Made by a program: the position numbers and the translations under genes. A DNA stretch of 64,000 nt from VGNY01 sp964549635 (GTDB taxonomy: Bacteria > Chloroflexota > Dehalococcoidia > GIF9 > UBA5629), in NCBI GenBank assembly GCA_964549635.1, contig CAZJVJ010000007.1, positions 19,394 to 83,393 on the forward strand, written 5' to 3'. The notes beneath the pieces are model-generated. The model made no database searches. It was given only the letters and a program-made list of their open reading frames with translations, and was not told where the DNA came from. Below, one piece after another: positions 51,701 to 61,026 of the stretch; the first letter of the stretch is position 1; each line of letters starts with the position of its first letter.

Positions 51701-52483
51701 TTATGGCTCCTCCTGCTTCAGCAGTTCAAGGAATTTATAGTACACGGGCGGGAGCTGCCCTTCAAACCTAAGAAACGACGGTGTAGGATATCTATGCATA
51801 CCTGATTTGTGGCCTATTTCAAGCCCCTGTATGGTTGACTGTATCTTGCTTGCGGGGATAGAGAAAGCAAGCTCATGGTCTTGAGTCAGTGCGAAGTACC
51901 TGTCACCAGCACCGGACAAAATGAACTGACATTCTTGGGTAAGCATAGGCCGGGCGATAAAGCCGGAGCAGGCTATACCGCCACTGGAAATGGATGTGAG
52001 GACACCGCCGGTGAGTGCCACAGCACCCTGGACCAATCGGGCTATCTGCGCAGGGTTACCGAAAATGAGTATCACATGAGGTTCAAAAGTGGCAAGGTGG
52101 AGAGGTGACGCAAGCATATGGCTGTATTTGCCGTATTCAAGCCGGCTAAGGCTCTGAGCCGTCTTGGCAAATTGCTCCCTGGTGCCCAGTCCCAGCGACT
52201 CGGCATAGCTACCATCCAGATAACCTTTGCCAGGAACAAAGCCCAAGACAAAAGCACCGTGGGGACAGGACTGGTCTTCTTTACCGATACCCATAGTCCA
52301 GCCGTAACGCCTTGCCATTGCTATGCCCTGGCAGACTGTCACTGAAATACCTAAATCACGTTTAGGTATACGGACTTTGCCCGGTAGCTCGCTGCCAGAC
52401 TGGCACATTCTGATGGCCAGAGGGAAGGTCTGTGGCCTGATATAATAGGTGAGGGCTTCGTTGACCGCTGCTAGATCTACCAT
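51701..52483 (-). CDS. DUF169 family protein
   Basis: 260 aa, matching the DUF169 family (YYIRPQTFPLAIRMCQSGSEL and CQGIAMARRYGWTMGIGKEDQSC near the front). The cysteines in CQGIA, QSCPHGAFVLGF and SGGIACSGFIARP are family-typical and could bind a metal, but no reaction is known. GGAGG precedes ATG52483. It lies 27 bases downstream of a nitronate-monooxygenase-like gene on the same strand, so the two form a probable operon. Confidence 0.85.
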   Translation of the reverse strand: MVDLAAVNEALTYYIRPQTFPLAIRMCQSGSELPGKVRIPKRDLGISVTVCQGIAMARRYGWTMGIGKEDQSCPHGAFVLGFVPGKGYLDGSYAESLGLGTREQFAKTAQSLSRLEYGKYSHMLASPLHLATFEPHVILIFGNPAQIARLVQGAVALTGGVLTSISSGGIACSGFIARPMLTQECQFILSGAGDRYFALTQDHELAFSIPASKIQSTIQGLEIGHKSGMHRYPTPSFLRFEGQLPPVYYKFLELLKQEEP

Positions 52484-52510
52484 ATTTTCTGAACCTCCAA
52501 TAACCCGTGA

Positions 52511-53470
52511 TTACCTCAGGCTGGCCAGTACTGTCTCGTAGTTGGTAACGATGTCCTGGATAACCTGGCTGACGCTTTTAATTTCCTTTATCATGCCGGC
52601 TATAGCACCGCAGTACGCTTGACCGTTTACCATATCACCTTCAAACTGCCCGGCTCGTGAGCGGCTGCTGCCGATAAAAGCCAATAACTCTTCAACCGAA
52701 GCTCCAGCAGCTTCCATTTCCAGTAATTTAGCAGCTACTTCGTTCTTTAGTATTCTGGTTGGCCCGATTTTCCTACCGGTAATCACGGTGTCAGTGTCGC
52801 TGGCCCTGACAATTGCTTCTTTGAAGTTTGGGTGAGCGATGCATTCATATGTAGCCACAAAACGAGTGCCCATCTGGACTCCATCAGCACCAAGCGCCAA
52901 GGCGGCTACCACACCTCTGGCATCGGCAATCCCCCCGGCAGCTATTACCGGAATTTTTACTGCATCCACAACCTGCGGAATCAGAGTGAAAGTAGTCAGT
53001 TCATCCAGTCCGTTATGTCCACCAGCTTCATAACCTTCAGCAATCACCGCATCTACGCCACGCCTTTCAGCGCTTTGAGCGTGTCTCACGGCAGCTACTA
53101 CGTGGAGGACTTTTATTCCGGCCTCCTTGAGGCGGTTGGTGTACAGGGCTGGATTACCGGCAGCGGTCACCACCACCTTCACCTTGGCATCTATGACTGT
53201 AGCAACCAATTCCTCAATTTGAGGATTATTTAGTATCGGTAGATTAACTCCGAACGGTTTGGAGGTCAAGCTTCTGGCTATCTCTATCTGTTTTTTAAGG
53301 TTTTCGACCTGGCTGCCATTGCGGTTCATCCCGGCTGTGGGACTGATTAGACCTAGTCCACCAGCATTGGACACAGCAGCGGCTAGCTCAGCATTGGCAA
53401 TCCATACCATGCCTCCTTGAATTATGGGATACTCGATGCCCAGCAGGTCACAAAGTCTAGTTTTTTTCAT
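52511..53470 (-). CDS. Nitronate monooxygenase / FabK-like FMN protein
   Basis: 319-aa FMN TIM barrel of the NMO/2-nitropropane dioxygenase/enoyl-ACP reductase II group. LLGIEYPIIQGGMVWIANAEL at the N-terminus, AEGYEAGGHNG with the catalytic histidine, PVIAAGGIADARGV and LGADGVQMGTRFVATYE for phosphate and FMN binding. AAAGGAGGTG precedes ATG53470. In anaerobes the real substrate is usually unknown. A second copy at 58.3 kb is broken. Confidence 0.92.
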   Translation of the reverse strand: MKKTRLCDLLGIEYPIIQGGMVWIANAELAAAVSNAGGLGLISPTAGMNRNGSQVENLKKQIEIARSLTSKPFGVNLPILNNPQIEELVATVIDAKVKVVVTAAGNPALYTNRLKEAGIKVLHVVAAVRHAQSAERRGVDAVIAEGYEAGGHNGLDELTTFTLIPQVVDAVKIPVIAAGGIADARGVVAALALGADGVQMGTRFVATYECIAHPNFKEAIVRASDTDTVITGRKIGPTRILKNEVAAKLLEMEAAGASVEELLAFIGSSRSRAGQFEGDMVNGQAYCGAIAGMIKEIKSVSQVIQDIVTNYETVLASLR

Positions 53471-53583
53471 TTATTGCACCTCCTTTTTATTTGTTTAGAC
53501 TCAGCACAAGCCTAGACTCCTGTATATTCTGTTGAATTATCCCACTGACAATTCTCACCTTACTCAAAATTATATTGAAGGGG

Positions 53584-55278
53584 TCAGATTAACTTAAATT
53601 CTATCACGTCCACTAGACCCATATCAGTCAGTTTTAATTCGGGTATTACGGGCAGAGCAAGAAAAGATAGCACGGCAAACGGTGCTGGAGGCACATTACC
53701 TAATCCGGATGCTAGCCTTTCTACATTCTCAAATTGGTTAACCACAGTTTCCAAAGGCTCTGGTGAGAGCAAGCCGGCAATGGGCAAAGGCAGGGATGCG
53801 ATGACTGTGCCATTGCTGCAGACTACAAGCCCGCCCTGTAGTCTTTCAATCTCTTTGATTGCCACAAAAATGTCATAATCATTGGTGCCGACGGCTATTA
53901 TGTTATGGGAGTCATGGGCTATAGATGAAGCCAGTGCACCTTGCTTCAGGCCAAAGCCTTTAACCAACCCCAGGCCTATATTGCCAGTAGCTTTATGTCT
54001 TTCCACCACTACCAGTTTTAAGATATCTTCGTCTAGATCCGGCAAAATTACGCCATCCTTAATCTTAACCTTTTCTATTCTTTTCTTAGTGATTATCTGG
54101 CCAGGTATGATTTCTATAACCGGAAAGCTTTCCTCTCGTGCGGTTAATCTAAGTGCTTCAATATTAAAAGGTTTAATCCGAACAGTGTCGGTGAGCTCAT
54201 TTAAAAGGGTTTCCGTCTCTAGAAGATAGCTACCGTTTTTAGCTACTAAATTACCTTTGTAGAAGACCATATCGATTTCCAGTCGTGTAAGGTCATTGAT
54301 AGTTATAAGGTTGGCAACATAGCCGGGGGCAATTCCGCCCACATCGTACAACCTGAAATACTCAGCGGTGTTAATCGTTGCCAGTTGTATCGCTCGCACT
54401 GGCTCAAGTCCGTTTTGAATTGCTTTCCTGACAACAGCATCAACGTCTCCTTCGTTAAGTAAGTCATAGCAGCTGCGGTCATCCACCACGAAGAAACATC
54501 TTTTGTATGTCTTGTCATTAATCAGGGGTAAAAGAGCCGCCAGGTTTTTCTCTGAAGAACCTTCCCTTATCATCAGGTACATCCCTCGCCTCAGCTTCTC
54601 TCTGCCCTCTTCGATGGTGGTTGATTCGTGGTCGGAATGGATGCCGGCAGCCAGATAGGCATTAAGCCGTTTATTGGTGACACCCGGGGCATGTCCATCA
54701 ATAACTCTGCCTCTGGCAGCGGTTATTTTACCCAGGACTTGTTTATCACCATGGATAACACCTGGGAAGTTCATCATCTCGCCAAGTCCGATAACCCCCT
54801 GCCATTTCAGCATCTTCTTGATATCTCGGGCGGTGATTTCGGCGCCGCTGGTTTCCATATGGGTAGCTGGCACACATGAAGGAGCCATAAATAACATATC
54901 AATAGGTAGCTTCTCCGCCCAGTCTATAACGAATTTTATACCGGCAATACCGCTAACATTGGCTATTTCATGGAGGTCGGTAATTACTGTAGAGGTACCG
55001 TGGGGAACTACAGCTTGAGCGTATCTAACGGGATGGAGCATCGAGCTCTCAAAGTGGCTGTGACCATTTATGAAACCCGGGGCCAGGTAACTACCATCCA
55101 AGTCAATTATTTTCTTAGCTTTGTAATAGTTACCAACACCTGCGATCCTGCCATCGTAAACCGCAACATTACCCTCTTCGATAATGCCGACGAAGGTATT
55201 TATTATTCTGGCGTTTTTAAAGAGTAAGTCCGCAGGGACATCCCCACGAGCAACCGAAATAAGTTTGGCTAAGGCCAT
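53584..55278 (-). CDS. ade: Adenine deaminase
   Basis: 564-aa amidohydrolase converting adenine to hypoxanthine. Features: the N-terminal beta-sandwich, PGFINGHSHFESSML (metal HxH), the GEMMNFPGV glutamate, DGHAPGV, SDHESTTIEEG (catalytic region), GGIAPGYVANLI, and the C-terminal adenine-deaminase domain (SIAHDSHNIIAVGTNDYD). The product feeds the hypoxanthine phosphoribosyltransferase encoded 91 bases upstream on the same strand, giving a two-step adenine salvage route. Confidence 0.94.
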   Translation of the reverse strand: MALAKLISVARGDVPADLLFKNARIINTFVGIIEEGNVAVYDGRIAGVGNYYKAKKIIDLDGSYLAPGFINGHSHFESSMLHPVRYAQAVVPHGTSTVITDLHEIANVSGIAGIKFVIDWAEKLPIDMLFMAPSCVPATHMETSGAEITARDIKKMLKWQGVIGLGEMMNFPGVIHGDKQVLGKITAARGRVIDGHAPGVTNKRLNAYLAAGIHSDHESTTIEEGREKLRRGMYLMIREGSSEKNLAALLPLINDKTYKRCFFVVDDRSCYDLLNEGDVDAVVRKAIQNGLEPVRAIQLATINTAEYFRLYDVGGIAPGYVANLITINDLTRLEIDMVFYKGNLVAKNGSYLLETETLLNELTDTVRIKPFNIEALRLTAREESFPVIEIIPGQIITKKRIEKVKIKDGVILPDLDEDILKLVVVERHKATGNIGLGLVKGFGLKQGALASSIAHDSHNIIAVGTNDYDIFVAIKEIERLQGGLVVCSNGTVIASLPLPIAGLLSPEPLETVVNQFENVERLASGLGNVPPAPFAVLSFLALPVIPELKLTDMGLVDVIEFKLI

Positions 55279-55332
55279 TTCATTTCTCCGAGCAAATGCC
55301 TATGATTCGTGCCTATTCAGGGTCATCATATC

Positions 55333-55350
55333 AAAGCTCTGTAGAGCTTT
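55333..55350 (-). promoter_or_regulatory. Hairpin between hpt and ade
   Basis: AAAGCTC (55333-55339), TGTA, GAGCTTT (55344-55350): a perfect 7-bp stem in the 91-base gap between the two purine-salvage genes. No T-run follows, so an RNA-processing or attenuation role is possible rather than simple termination. Confidence 0.4.
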
Positions 55351-55369
55351 ATGCTGTAAAGGTGTTTAT

Positions 55370-55888
55370 TTAATCTATAGAGCATATATCCCGTAAATAG
55401 CGAAACTGCTCATTCCAGTCAAGCCCATAGCCCACGATAAATTTGTTGGGGACGGTAAAGCCTAAATAATCGATGGCTACTGGAATCTGATGTCTTGAAG
55501 GCTTATCTGCGAGAACGCAAAGCTTTAAAGAAGCTGGCTTCTTTTTTCGCAGGTAATTTATCAGTAAAGATACTGTTAATCCGGTGTCAACGATATCTTC
55601 AATTACCAGCACATCCCTCCCCTTTATCGGTGTTTTTAGCCCCTGCACGACTTTTACCTTGCCTGAACTTTTTGTGCCGGCCCCGTAGCTTGACAGTTTA
55701 ACGAATTCTACCTCCACTGGTAATGCAAGCTGGCGAATCAAATCAGCCATGAAGACAAACGATCCTTTTAGAATGCCGAGGAGAAGCGGTTGTTTGCCTT
55801 TATAGTCATGTCTTATTTCAGAAGCTAGCCTGGCTACAGCTTGATTTATCTGGTGCTCAGTGATTAGGACTTTGGGCTGTGGGGGCAT
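55370..55888 (-). CDS. hpt: Hypoxanthine phosphoribosyltransferase
   Basis: 172 aa, type I phosphoribosyltransferase that joins hypoxanthine (or guanine) to PRPP. PRPP-binding loop VLVIEDIVDTGLT, pyrophosphate loop LLGILKGSFVF, and the purine-binding region ending in FIVGYGLDWNEQFRYL are all standard. The ATG55888 has no ribosome binding site, and the -10 box ends only 7 bases upstream, so the message may be leaderless. It is upstream of adenine deaminase on the same strand. Confidence 0.94.
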   Translation of the reverse strand: MPPQPKVLITEHQINQAVARLASEIRHDYKGKQPLLLGILKGSFVFMADLIRQLALPVEVEFVKLSSYGAGTKSSGKVKVVQGLKTPIKGRDVLVIEDIVDTGLTVSLLINYLRKKKPASLKLCVLADKPSRHQIPVAIDYLGFTVPNKFIVGYGLDWNEQFRYLRDICSID

Positions 55889-55895
55889 CGCGGTG

Positions 55896-55925
55896 ATTAT
55901 ACCGTGTAACTAGCAGCATTGTCTA
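55896..55925 (-). promoter_or_regulatory. Promoter of hpt, probably giving a leaderless mRNA
   Basis: On the minus strand TAGACA (complement of 55920-55925), 18 bases, TATAAT (complement of 55896-55901). The hpt ATG begins 8 bases after the -10 box, about where transcription would start. Confidence 0.55.
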
Positions 55926-56025
55926 TGCTGGTGCAAGGTTAGGTTAGATTGTTTTTTTATGGCTGGAAGAGATTGCATGTTTTAGCCAGCTTAAATACAA
56001 AAAACTGGACCAGATTTGTGGAGAG

Positions 56026-57195
56026 TTAGCGATTAACTATAAGCCTTTTGACTGCTTTCTGGAGGCCATCGATGGTGAGTTCATACATGGGAAAAATTTT
56101 TCGTATCATCAGGACGGTAGGCTCGTTCCAGTAGTTTGGTGATTCGGGGTTCAACCAGACACAATGAGAAAAATGCTCGGCGATTTGCTTAAGCCGTACT
56201 ATTCCTGGCTTGTAATTGCGCTCGTAGTAGTAGATGGCACCGTAAACATTGTTCAGTTCTGAGGGTGCCATCCAGGCATCGCCCACCAGTATCACCTTAT
56301 AGTCCGATTCAAGGGTGCGTAGCAAATGGTCGGTGCTAACTGCGTCGCGCCGTTCGATATCCTTATAAACATAATCATATACGCAGTTATGGAAATAGTA
56401 GTATTTGAAGTCCTTAAAGTGGGTGCTGCGGTGTGCTGCTGAGAAAAGCAGGCTACACAGGTGAGCAAAGGGGTCCATAGACCCACCCACATCCATGAGA
56501 AGAAGCAGCTTTATTTGGTTCTTTCGGCTTCGTCTCCAGATTAGCTCAATATCACCGGCATTTCTGGCGGTGTAATCAATGGTCTTGTCTAAATCCAGTT
56601 CATCTTCAGGGCCGGTGCGGTTGAGCTGTCTTAGTCCCTTCAATGCGATCTCAATCTGACGAACATCCAGGGTTAGGTCATGGCGGTAGTTACGAAATTG
56701 TCTTTGTTCAGCAATCTGTATGGCGCTTCTGCCACCTCCTGCGCCACCTAGCCTGAAACCAGCTGGATTTTGCCCTGAATGTCCAAACGGCGAAGTGCCA
56801 CCTCTGCCAATCCAGTGATTGCCTCTATCATGCTGCTCTGTCTGTTCCCGTAGCCTTTTCTCTAGCTCTTCAATTAGTTCGTCAAGGTCCATGGCATCGA
56901 GCATCGCTCTTTCCTCTTCCGTTAGAAGCAGCCTGTTTAGTGGGTCCCTGAGCCAGTTCAAGATTTGCTCCGTGATCTCCACTGGTGCTTTTATGCCCTT
57001 AAAATATTCCTGAAAGGCAACATCATAATGGTCATAGTAAGCTTCACTCTTCACCAGTATAGCTCTGGCGAGATAGTAAAAGTCATTCAGGCTGGAGATA
57101 TAGCCGCGGGACAAAGCCTCCATAAGGGTCATCCATTCAGTAATCGAGACAGGCACCTTTTTTTCCTTCAAGGTATAAAAAAACTTGATAAACAT
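56026..57195 (-). CDS. VWA-domain (CoxE-like) protein
   Basis: 389 aa. The N-terminal half is helical and charged, followed by a Gly-rich linker (SPFGHSGQNPAGFRLGGAGG) and a C-terminal von Willebrand A domain. The metal-site motif reads LMDVGGSMDPF, that is DxGxS rather than DxSxS, as seen in CoxE-like proteins, so metal binding may be altered. It starts 23 bases after a MoxR-type AAA+ gene. Such pairs act as metal-cofactor insertion or protein-remodelling machines; no molybdenum CODH genes are near, so the client is unknown. Confidence 0.88.
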   Translation of the reverse strand: MFIKFFYTLKEKKVPVSITEWMTLMEALSRGYISSLNDFYYLARAILVKSEAYYDHYDVAFQEYFKGIKAPVEITEQILNWLRDPLNRLLLTEEERAMLDAMDLDELIEELEKRLREQTEQHDRGNHWIGRGGTSPFGHSGQNPAGFRLGGAGGGRSAIQIAEQRQFRNYRHDLTLDVRQIEIALKGLRQLNRTGPEDELDLDKTIDYTARNAGDIELIWRRSRKNQIKLLLLMDVGGSMDPFAHLCSLLFSAAHRSTHFKDFKYYYFHNCVYDYVYKDIERRDAVSTDHLLRTLESDYKVILVGDAWMAPSELNNVYGAIYYYERNYKPGIVRLKQIAEHFSHCVWLNPESPNYWNEPTVLMIRKIFPMYELTIDGLQKAVKRLIVNR

Positions 57196-57218
57196 ATTTG
57201 TGTTCCGGCTGTGTTTTG

Positions 57219-58091
57219 TTAGCTTGATATCTCGTAACCGTCCAACGTTTTTGTGCTCTGGCGTTTCTTTACATAATTATTCATGAAATAAGCATAGTCT
57301 GTTTCTTTCTTTAATAAGGTGCCGACGAAAGGAATCTCAGTGGGTATCACTGCGGCTGGTGTGTCACTGGCGATAAGTACTCGAATCCAATCGATAAGTT
57401 CACTTGTGGATGGTTTTTTACGGAAGTCGTCGATCCTTCGGAGCGCGTAGAACGTCGCTAGAGCTTGGCGAAGGAGGCTATCCCGGATGTTAGGAAAGTG
57501 GACTCTGACTATCTCTTCCATGAGCTCGGGTGTAGGGAATTCAATGTAATGGAATATGCAACGCCTGAGAAAGGCGTCAGGTAGTTCCTTTTCGGCGTTG
57601 CTGGTTATGATTACAATAGGGCGGTGATTTGCCACAATAGTTTCATTGGTCTCCGGGATATAAAAGCTCATCTCATCCAGCTCATTAAGCAGGTCGTTAG
57701 GAAATTCCAGATCAGCTTTGTCTATCTCATCGATAAGAAGTACCACCTGCTCTTTAGAAACAAAAGCCTGTCCCAGCTTGCCCAGTTTTATATATTGCCT
57801 GATATCAGAGATATCTTTGTCTCCGAACCGGCTATCGTTGAGCCTTTGCACCGTATCGTAGACATATAGGCCTTCCTGGGCTTTTGTAGTCGATTTTATG
57901 TTCCAGACGATGAGCTTTTTACCAAGGGCCTTGGCGATGCTATGAGCTAGCAGTGTTTTTCCGGTCCCCGGTTCGCCTCTGACCAATAAAGGCCTCCCTA
58001 AAGCTATAGCCACATTAACGGCGTTGCGCAGGGGTTCGGAAGTAACGTAATCGTCAGAGCCTCTAAACTTATCAAAATCATCGTTAAACAT
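57219..58091 (-). CDS. MoxR-type AAA+ ATPase
   Basis: 290 aa. Walker A RGEPGTGKTLLA at about residues 37-48, Walker B VVLLIDEIDKAD, sensor 1 VIITSNAEKELPDAFLRRC with the arginine finger region, and a lid domain. The overall layout matches CoxD-like/MoxR ATPases. It is first in a two-gene operon with the VWA protein. It probably remodels or loads a target through the VWA partner. Confidence 0.9.
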   Translation of the reverse strand: MFNDDFDKFRGSDDYVTSEPLRNAVNVAIALGRPLLVRGEPGTGKTLLAHSIAKALGKKLIVWNIKSTTKAQEGLYVYDTVQRLNDSRFGDKDISDIRQYIKLGKLGQAFVSKEQVVLLIDEIDKADLEFPNDLLNELDEMSFYIPETNETIVANHRPIVIITSNAEKELPDAFLRRCIFHYIEFPTPELMEEIVRVHFPNIRDSLLRQALATFYALRRIDDFRKKPSTSELIDWIRVLIASDTPAAVIPTEIPFVGTLLKKETDYAYFMNNYVKKRQSTKTLDGYEISS

Positions 58092-58289
58092 CTATTAATT
58101 CGCCTCCTGGATTTTGAGAAATTAGAAGACAGTGCTCCTCAGTGCCGGAGCTAATTGTAGTGGATATTGAGGGATAAAGCAATTTATTTAAAGCCTATAA
58201 GCGTTTAAGGTTTGCGCATATTTGGGAGCATCGGCTATACTTTCACTACGCTGAAAAGCTGTAGTTTAAGCGTTTGTTCAGGAGTTCAC

Positions 58290-59321
58290 ATGGAAACACG
58301 AATAACAAAACTTTTAGGTATACAGCATCCTATAATTCAAGCTGGAATGAACTTCGTATCCTATCTGCCTTTGGCAGCAGCTGTTTCTAATGCTGGTGGC
58401 CTGGGAATTCTGACTGCCAGCGACCAGACGCCTGAGGAACTGCGGAAGAACATCAGAAAGCTCAGGCGACTCACCGGTAATCCGTTTGGGGTGAATCTAG
58501 TCCCCTAACTGCCTGGATACAAGGAATTTTGTAGGGTAATTATAGAGGAAAACGTTCCTGTATTCAGTCATGGCCTGGGGAATCCTTTCAAGCTCTTGGG
58601 GATAAAAAAGCCTGCTGGCATGGTCTTCATGCCTACAGTTGGCAATGTGAGGCAGGCAATAGTGATGGAGAAGGAAGGGGCTGATGCTGTAATAGTGCAT
58701 GGTTTTGAAGGCGGAGGACACGTCGGTTATATTGCAACGACAATCCTAGTTCCTCAGGTAGCTGAAAGGCTTCGAATTCCAATCGTAGCTGCTGGCGGTT
58801 TCTGTGATGGTAAAGGGTTGGTAGCTGCTTTATCCCTGGGTGCAGAAGGTATCGCAATGGGCACTAGATTCTGTGCTACCCAGGAATGTCCAGTGCATCC
58901 TAGCGTCAAGGAAGTATTGCTCCAGGCCAATGCCGAAGATGCTATCGTATCTCTCCGCTATGATAGCTTTCGGCTCAGGTGCATACCGGGCGGGCAGGCT
59001 AGGCATTATCTGGGATGGTGGTCGCGTCCTTGGGAGATTGTGCCCAGCATACGGGGTATGAAGAAAGGTTTCAAAGTGTCTTATGAAAGACTTTTAGAAG
59101 CTGCTGGTGAGCTTAAACGATATGGAGCCCCTCTGGTACAGTCGGTTTGCGGCATCAATATGATTAGGGAAACTCTTGCAGAAGGTAAAGTGGTGAAGGG
59201 CGTCGTACCGAGCGGTCAGGTTGCCGGTCGGCTGTCTGATATACCGACTTGTCAGGAGTTGATACAGAGGATTGTTACTGAGGCTGAGCAGATTATTAGC
59301 TCGTTAAAGGCCAAGTTGTAG
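58290..59321 (+). pseudogene. Nitronate monooxygenase-like gene with one in-frame stop
   Basis: ATG58290 with CAGGAG five bases upstream starts METRITKLLGIQHPIIQAGM, an NMO N-terminus. The reading frame is cut by a single TAA at 58506-58508, after GNPFGVNLVP. The same frame then continues without a break for 270 codons: LPGYKEFCRVIIEENVPVF, VHGFEGGGHVG (catalytic His region), PIVAAGGFCDGKGL, LGAEGIAMGTRFCATQE and so on, to the natural stop at 59321. Everything but that codon looks intact, so the loss is recent, or the TAA is an assembly or sequencing error. A paralogue is intact at 52.5-53.5 kb. Confidence 0.85.
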
Positions 59322-59353
59322 CTTTATTGGGTTATTCAAGCACGTATAGTTTG

Positions 59354-60508
59354 TTAGAGACCTAAGGAACGGGCAATCATATTTTTTTGAATTTGCTTTG
59401 TACCTCCGCCGATGAGTAGGATAAAAGAGTCTCGCAGGTATCTTTGCATATCAAAGTCTGTCATAAGGCTGTAACCACCAAATATTTCCATGCCGCGTAA
59501 AGCCATTTTCGTCCAACATTCAGTGGCTACAACCTTGGCAATACATGATTCCTTGTAGCAAGGCATATTGTTTGATTTCAGCCAGGCCAAGTGGTAAACA
59601 CATAACCTTGCTAGGTGCAGGTCTACTGCCATTTCTGCTAGCATGTGGCTGATAGCCTGGAACTTGCCTATTGGTTGACCAAATACATGTCTATCCTTGG
59701 CGTATTGGAAAGACTCATCAAATGCCACCTGTGCAAAGCCCAGAGCGTTGGCAGCCACGAGTAAATGCTCGGTCTCTAGGGTTCTAAGCAGTAGCTCCCA
59801 GCCATGATTGACAATTCCCGGGCCCCCAAGTACCATGTTTTTAGGGACGGACACATTGTCGAACACAAGCTCACAGGTTGTATCGGTGTAGCCAGCTATT
59901 TTTTTGAGAGGTTTGGCGCTATACCCTTTGGATTTGGTATCAACCAGAAAAAGAGTTAGCCCTTTGTGCTTGGGTAGATTCTTGTCTGTTCTGGCTAGTG
60001 TCACCGTATAATCAACGTCATCGGCAAGAGTGATAAACATTTTCGTTCCATTTAGGACGTAATGGTCACCGCGGTCATCGGCGCTGGTTTTGGCAGCGGC
60101 AGCATCAGAACCTGAGTCTGGTTCAGTTATTCCATAAGCGAAGCGCATTTCGCCCTTAACGAATTTGGGCAGAAAGAATTTTTTCTGCTCTTCACTCCCA
60201 CAATTCAAAATTATATCGGCCCCGTACATCACAACTGCATTAAAATAAGATGCTAGCCCCCATAATCCTGACTTGGCCAATTCCTCGCACACAATAGCGT
60301 AGTCAATTATACTGCCTCCCGTACCACCGTATTCTGTTGGTATAGCAATGCCAGTTACGCCCAGTGATATCAGCTTTTCAAAAACATCGTGAGGGAATTT
60401 CTTTTCTTCATCCCACTTTCTTACCAGGTGTTTGGGACATTCTCGGTGCACGAATTCCCGTATCATAGACCTAAGCATCTCTTGTTGCTCAGTAAATTGA
60501 AAATCCAT
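59354..60508 (-). CDS. Acyl-CoA dehydrogenase
   Basis: 384 aa, FAD enzyme introducing the alpha-beta double bond in acyl-CoA. Family signatures: FAYGITEPDSGSDAAA (FAD/substrate region near 120-135), the middle beta domain, and RDSFILLIGGGTKQIQKNMIAR at the C-terminus; the usual catalytic-glutamate region reads GGGTKQIQ, without the common YEGT glutamate there, so the base may come from elsewhere (as in isovaleryl-type enzymes). AAAGGAGG precedes ATG60508. It is downstream of a thiolase remnant on the same strand, indicating a former beta-oxidation operon. Confidence 0.9.
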   Translation of the reverse strand: MDFQFTEQQEMLRSMIREFVHRECPKHLVRKWDEEKKFPHDVFEKLISLGVTGIAIPTEYGGTGGSIIDYAIVCEELAKSGLWGLASYFNAVVMYGADIILNCGSEEQKKFFLPKFVKGEMRFAYGITEPDSGSDAAAAKTSADDRGDHYVLNGTKMFITLADDVDYTVTLARTDKNLPKHKGLTLFLVDTKSKGYSAKPLKKIAGYTDTTCELVFDNVSVPKNMVLGGPGIVNHGWELLLRTLETEHLLVAANALGFAQVAFDESFQYAKDRHVFGQPIGKFQAISHMLAEMAVDLHLARLCVYHLAWLKSNNMPCYKESCIAKVVATECWTKMALRGMEIFGGYSLMTDFDMQRYLRDSFILLIGGGTKQIQKNMIARSLGL

Positions 60509-60620
60509 AGATGATTTCCTCCTTTAGCCTAGCATGCTCAAGAAGAAATGTGCATTGCCAACACGAAGAAATAGTATCGAGTTCTAGCCTTGCGATTTGG
60601 GCGATGTTTGCGTTCTTAAA

Positions 60621-60899
60621 TTAGACTTTCAAAATTGTACAGCCGCTGTTTCCCAGCATGCCGTATGTCTGTGACATAGCCACTTTAGCGTTTTTAACTT
60701 GCCTTTCTCCCGCCTGCCCCCTAAGCTGCCAAACACATTCGCAGATCATAGCTAAGCCTTGGGCACTAACTGCTTCAACAAGAGACGAAGCACCGCCGCT
60801 GGGACAAATAACCGTCTTACCTACCCTAGCGACCTCACTTTCCGCAACCTTATCTGCCTCGCCGGGCTTACAGAAGTCCAGTAATTCCAGATATTCAAG
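60621..60899 (-). pseudogene. C-terminal remnant of a thiolase (SCP-x/acetyl-CoA acetyltransferase type)
   Basis: On the minus strand the frame reads LEYLELLDFCKPGEADK, then PSGGASSLVEAVSAQG, WQLRGQAGERQVKNAK and YGMLGNSGCTIL before a TAA at 60621-60623. These match the last third of thiolases, but the catalytic GHP histidine segment reads VEA and everything upstream is gone. No start codon or ribosome binding site exists. The homology ends where an oppositely oriented acyl-CoA-ligase remnant begins. Confidence 0.75.
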
Positions 60900-61013
60900 G
60901 AAGTGCCAGAGTATATTGAATTCCGTGACTCATTACCTAAATCAAAGGTTGGTAAGTTGCTACGGCGTGAAGTGCGTAGCTATGAGCGTAAAAAGGAGGA
61001 AGAATTGAAGTAG
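60897..61013 (+). pseudogene. C-terminal remnant of an acyl-CoA ligase
   Basis: 38 codons to TAG 61011-61013: KEVPEYIEFRDSLPKSK, then VGKLLRREVRSYERKK. This is the C-terminal end of long-chain acyl-CoA ligases, with the conserved K of SKVGK. All upstream parts are missing and there is no start. It meets the thiolase remnant at 60897-60899 and is followed by a terminator. Confidence 0.78.
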
Positions 61014-61026
61014 CATGTCATTTGTT

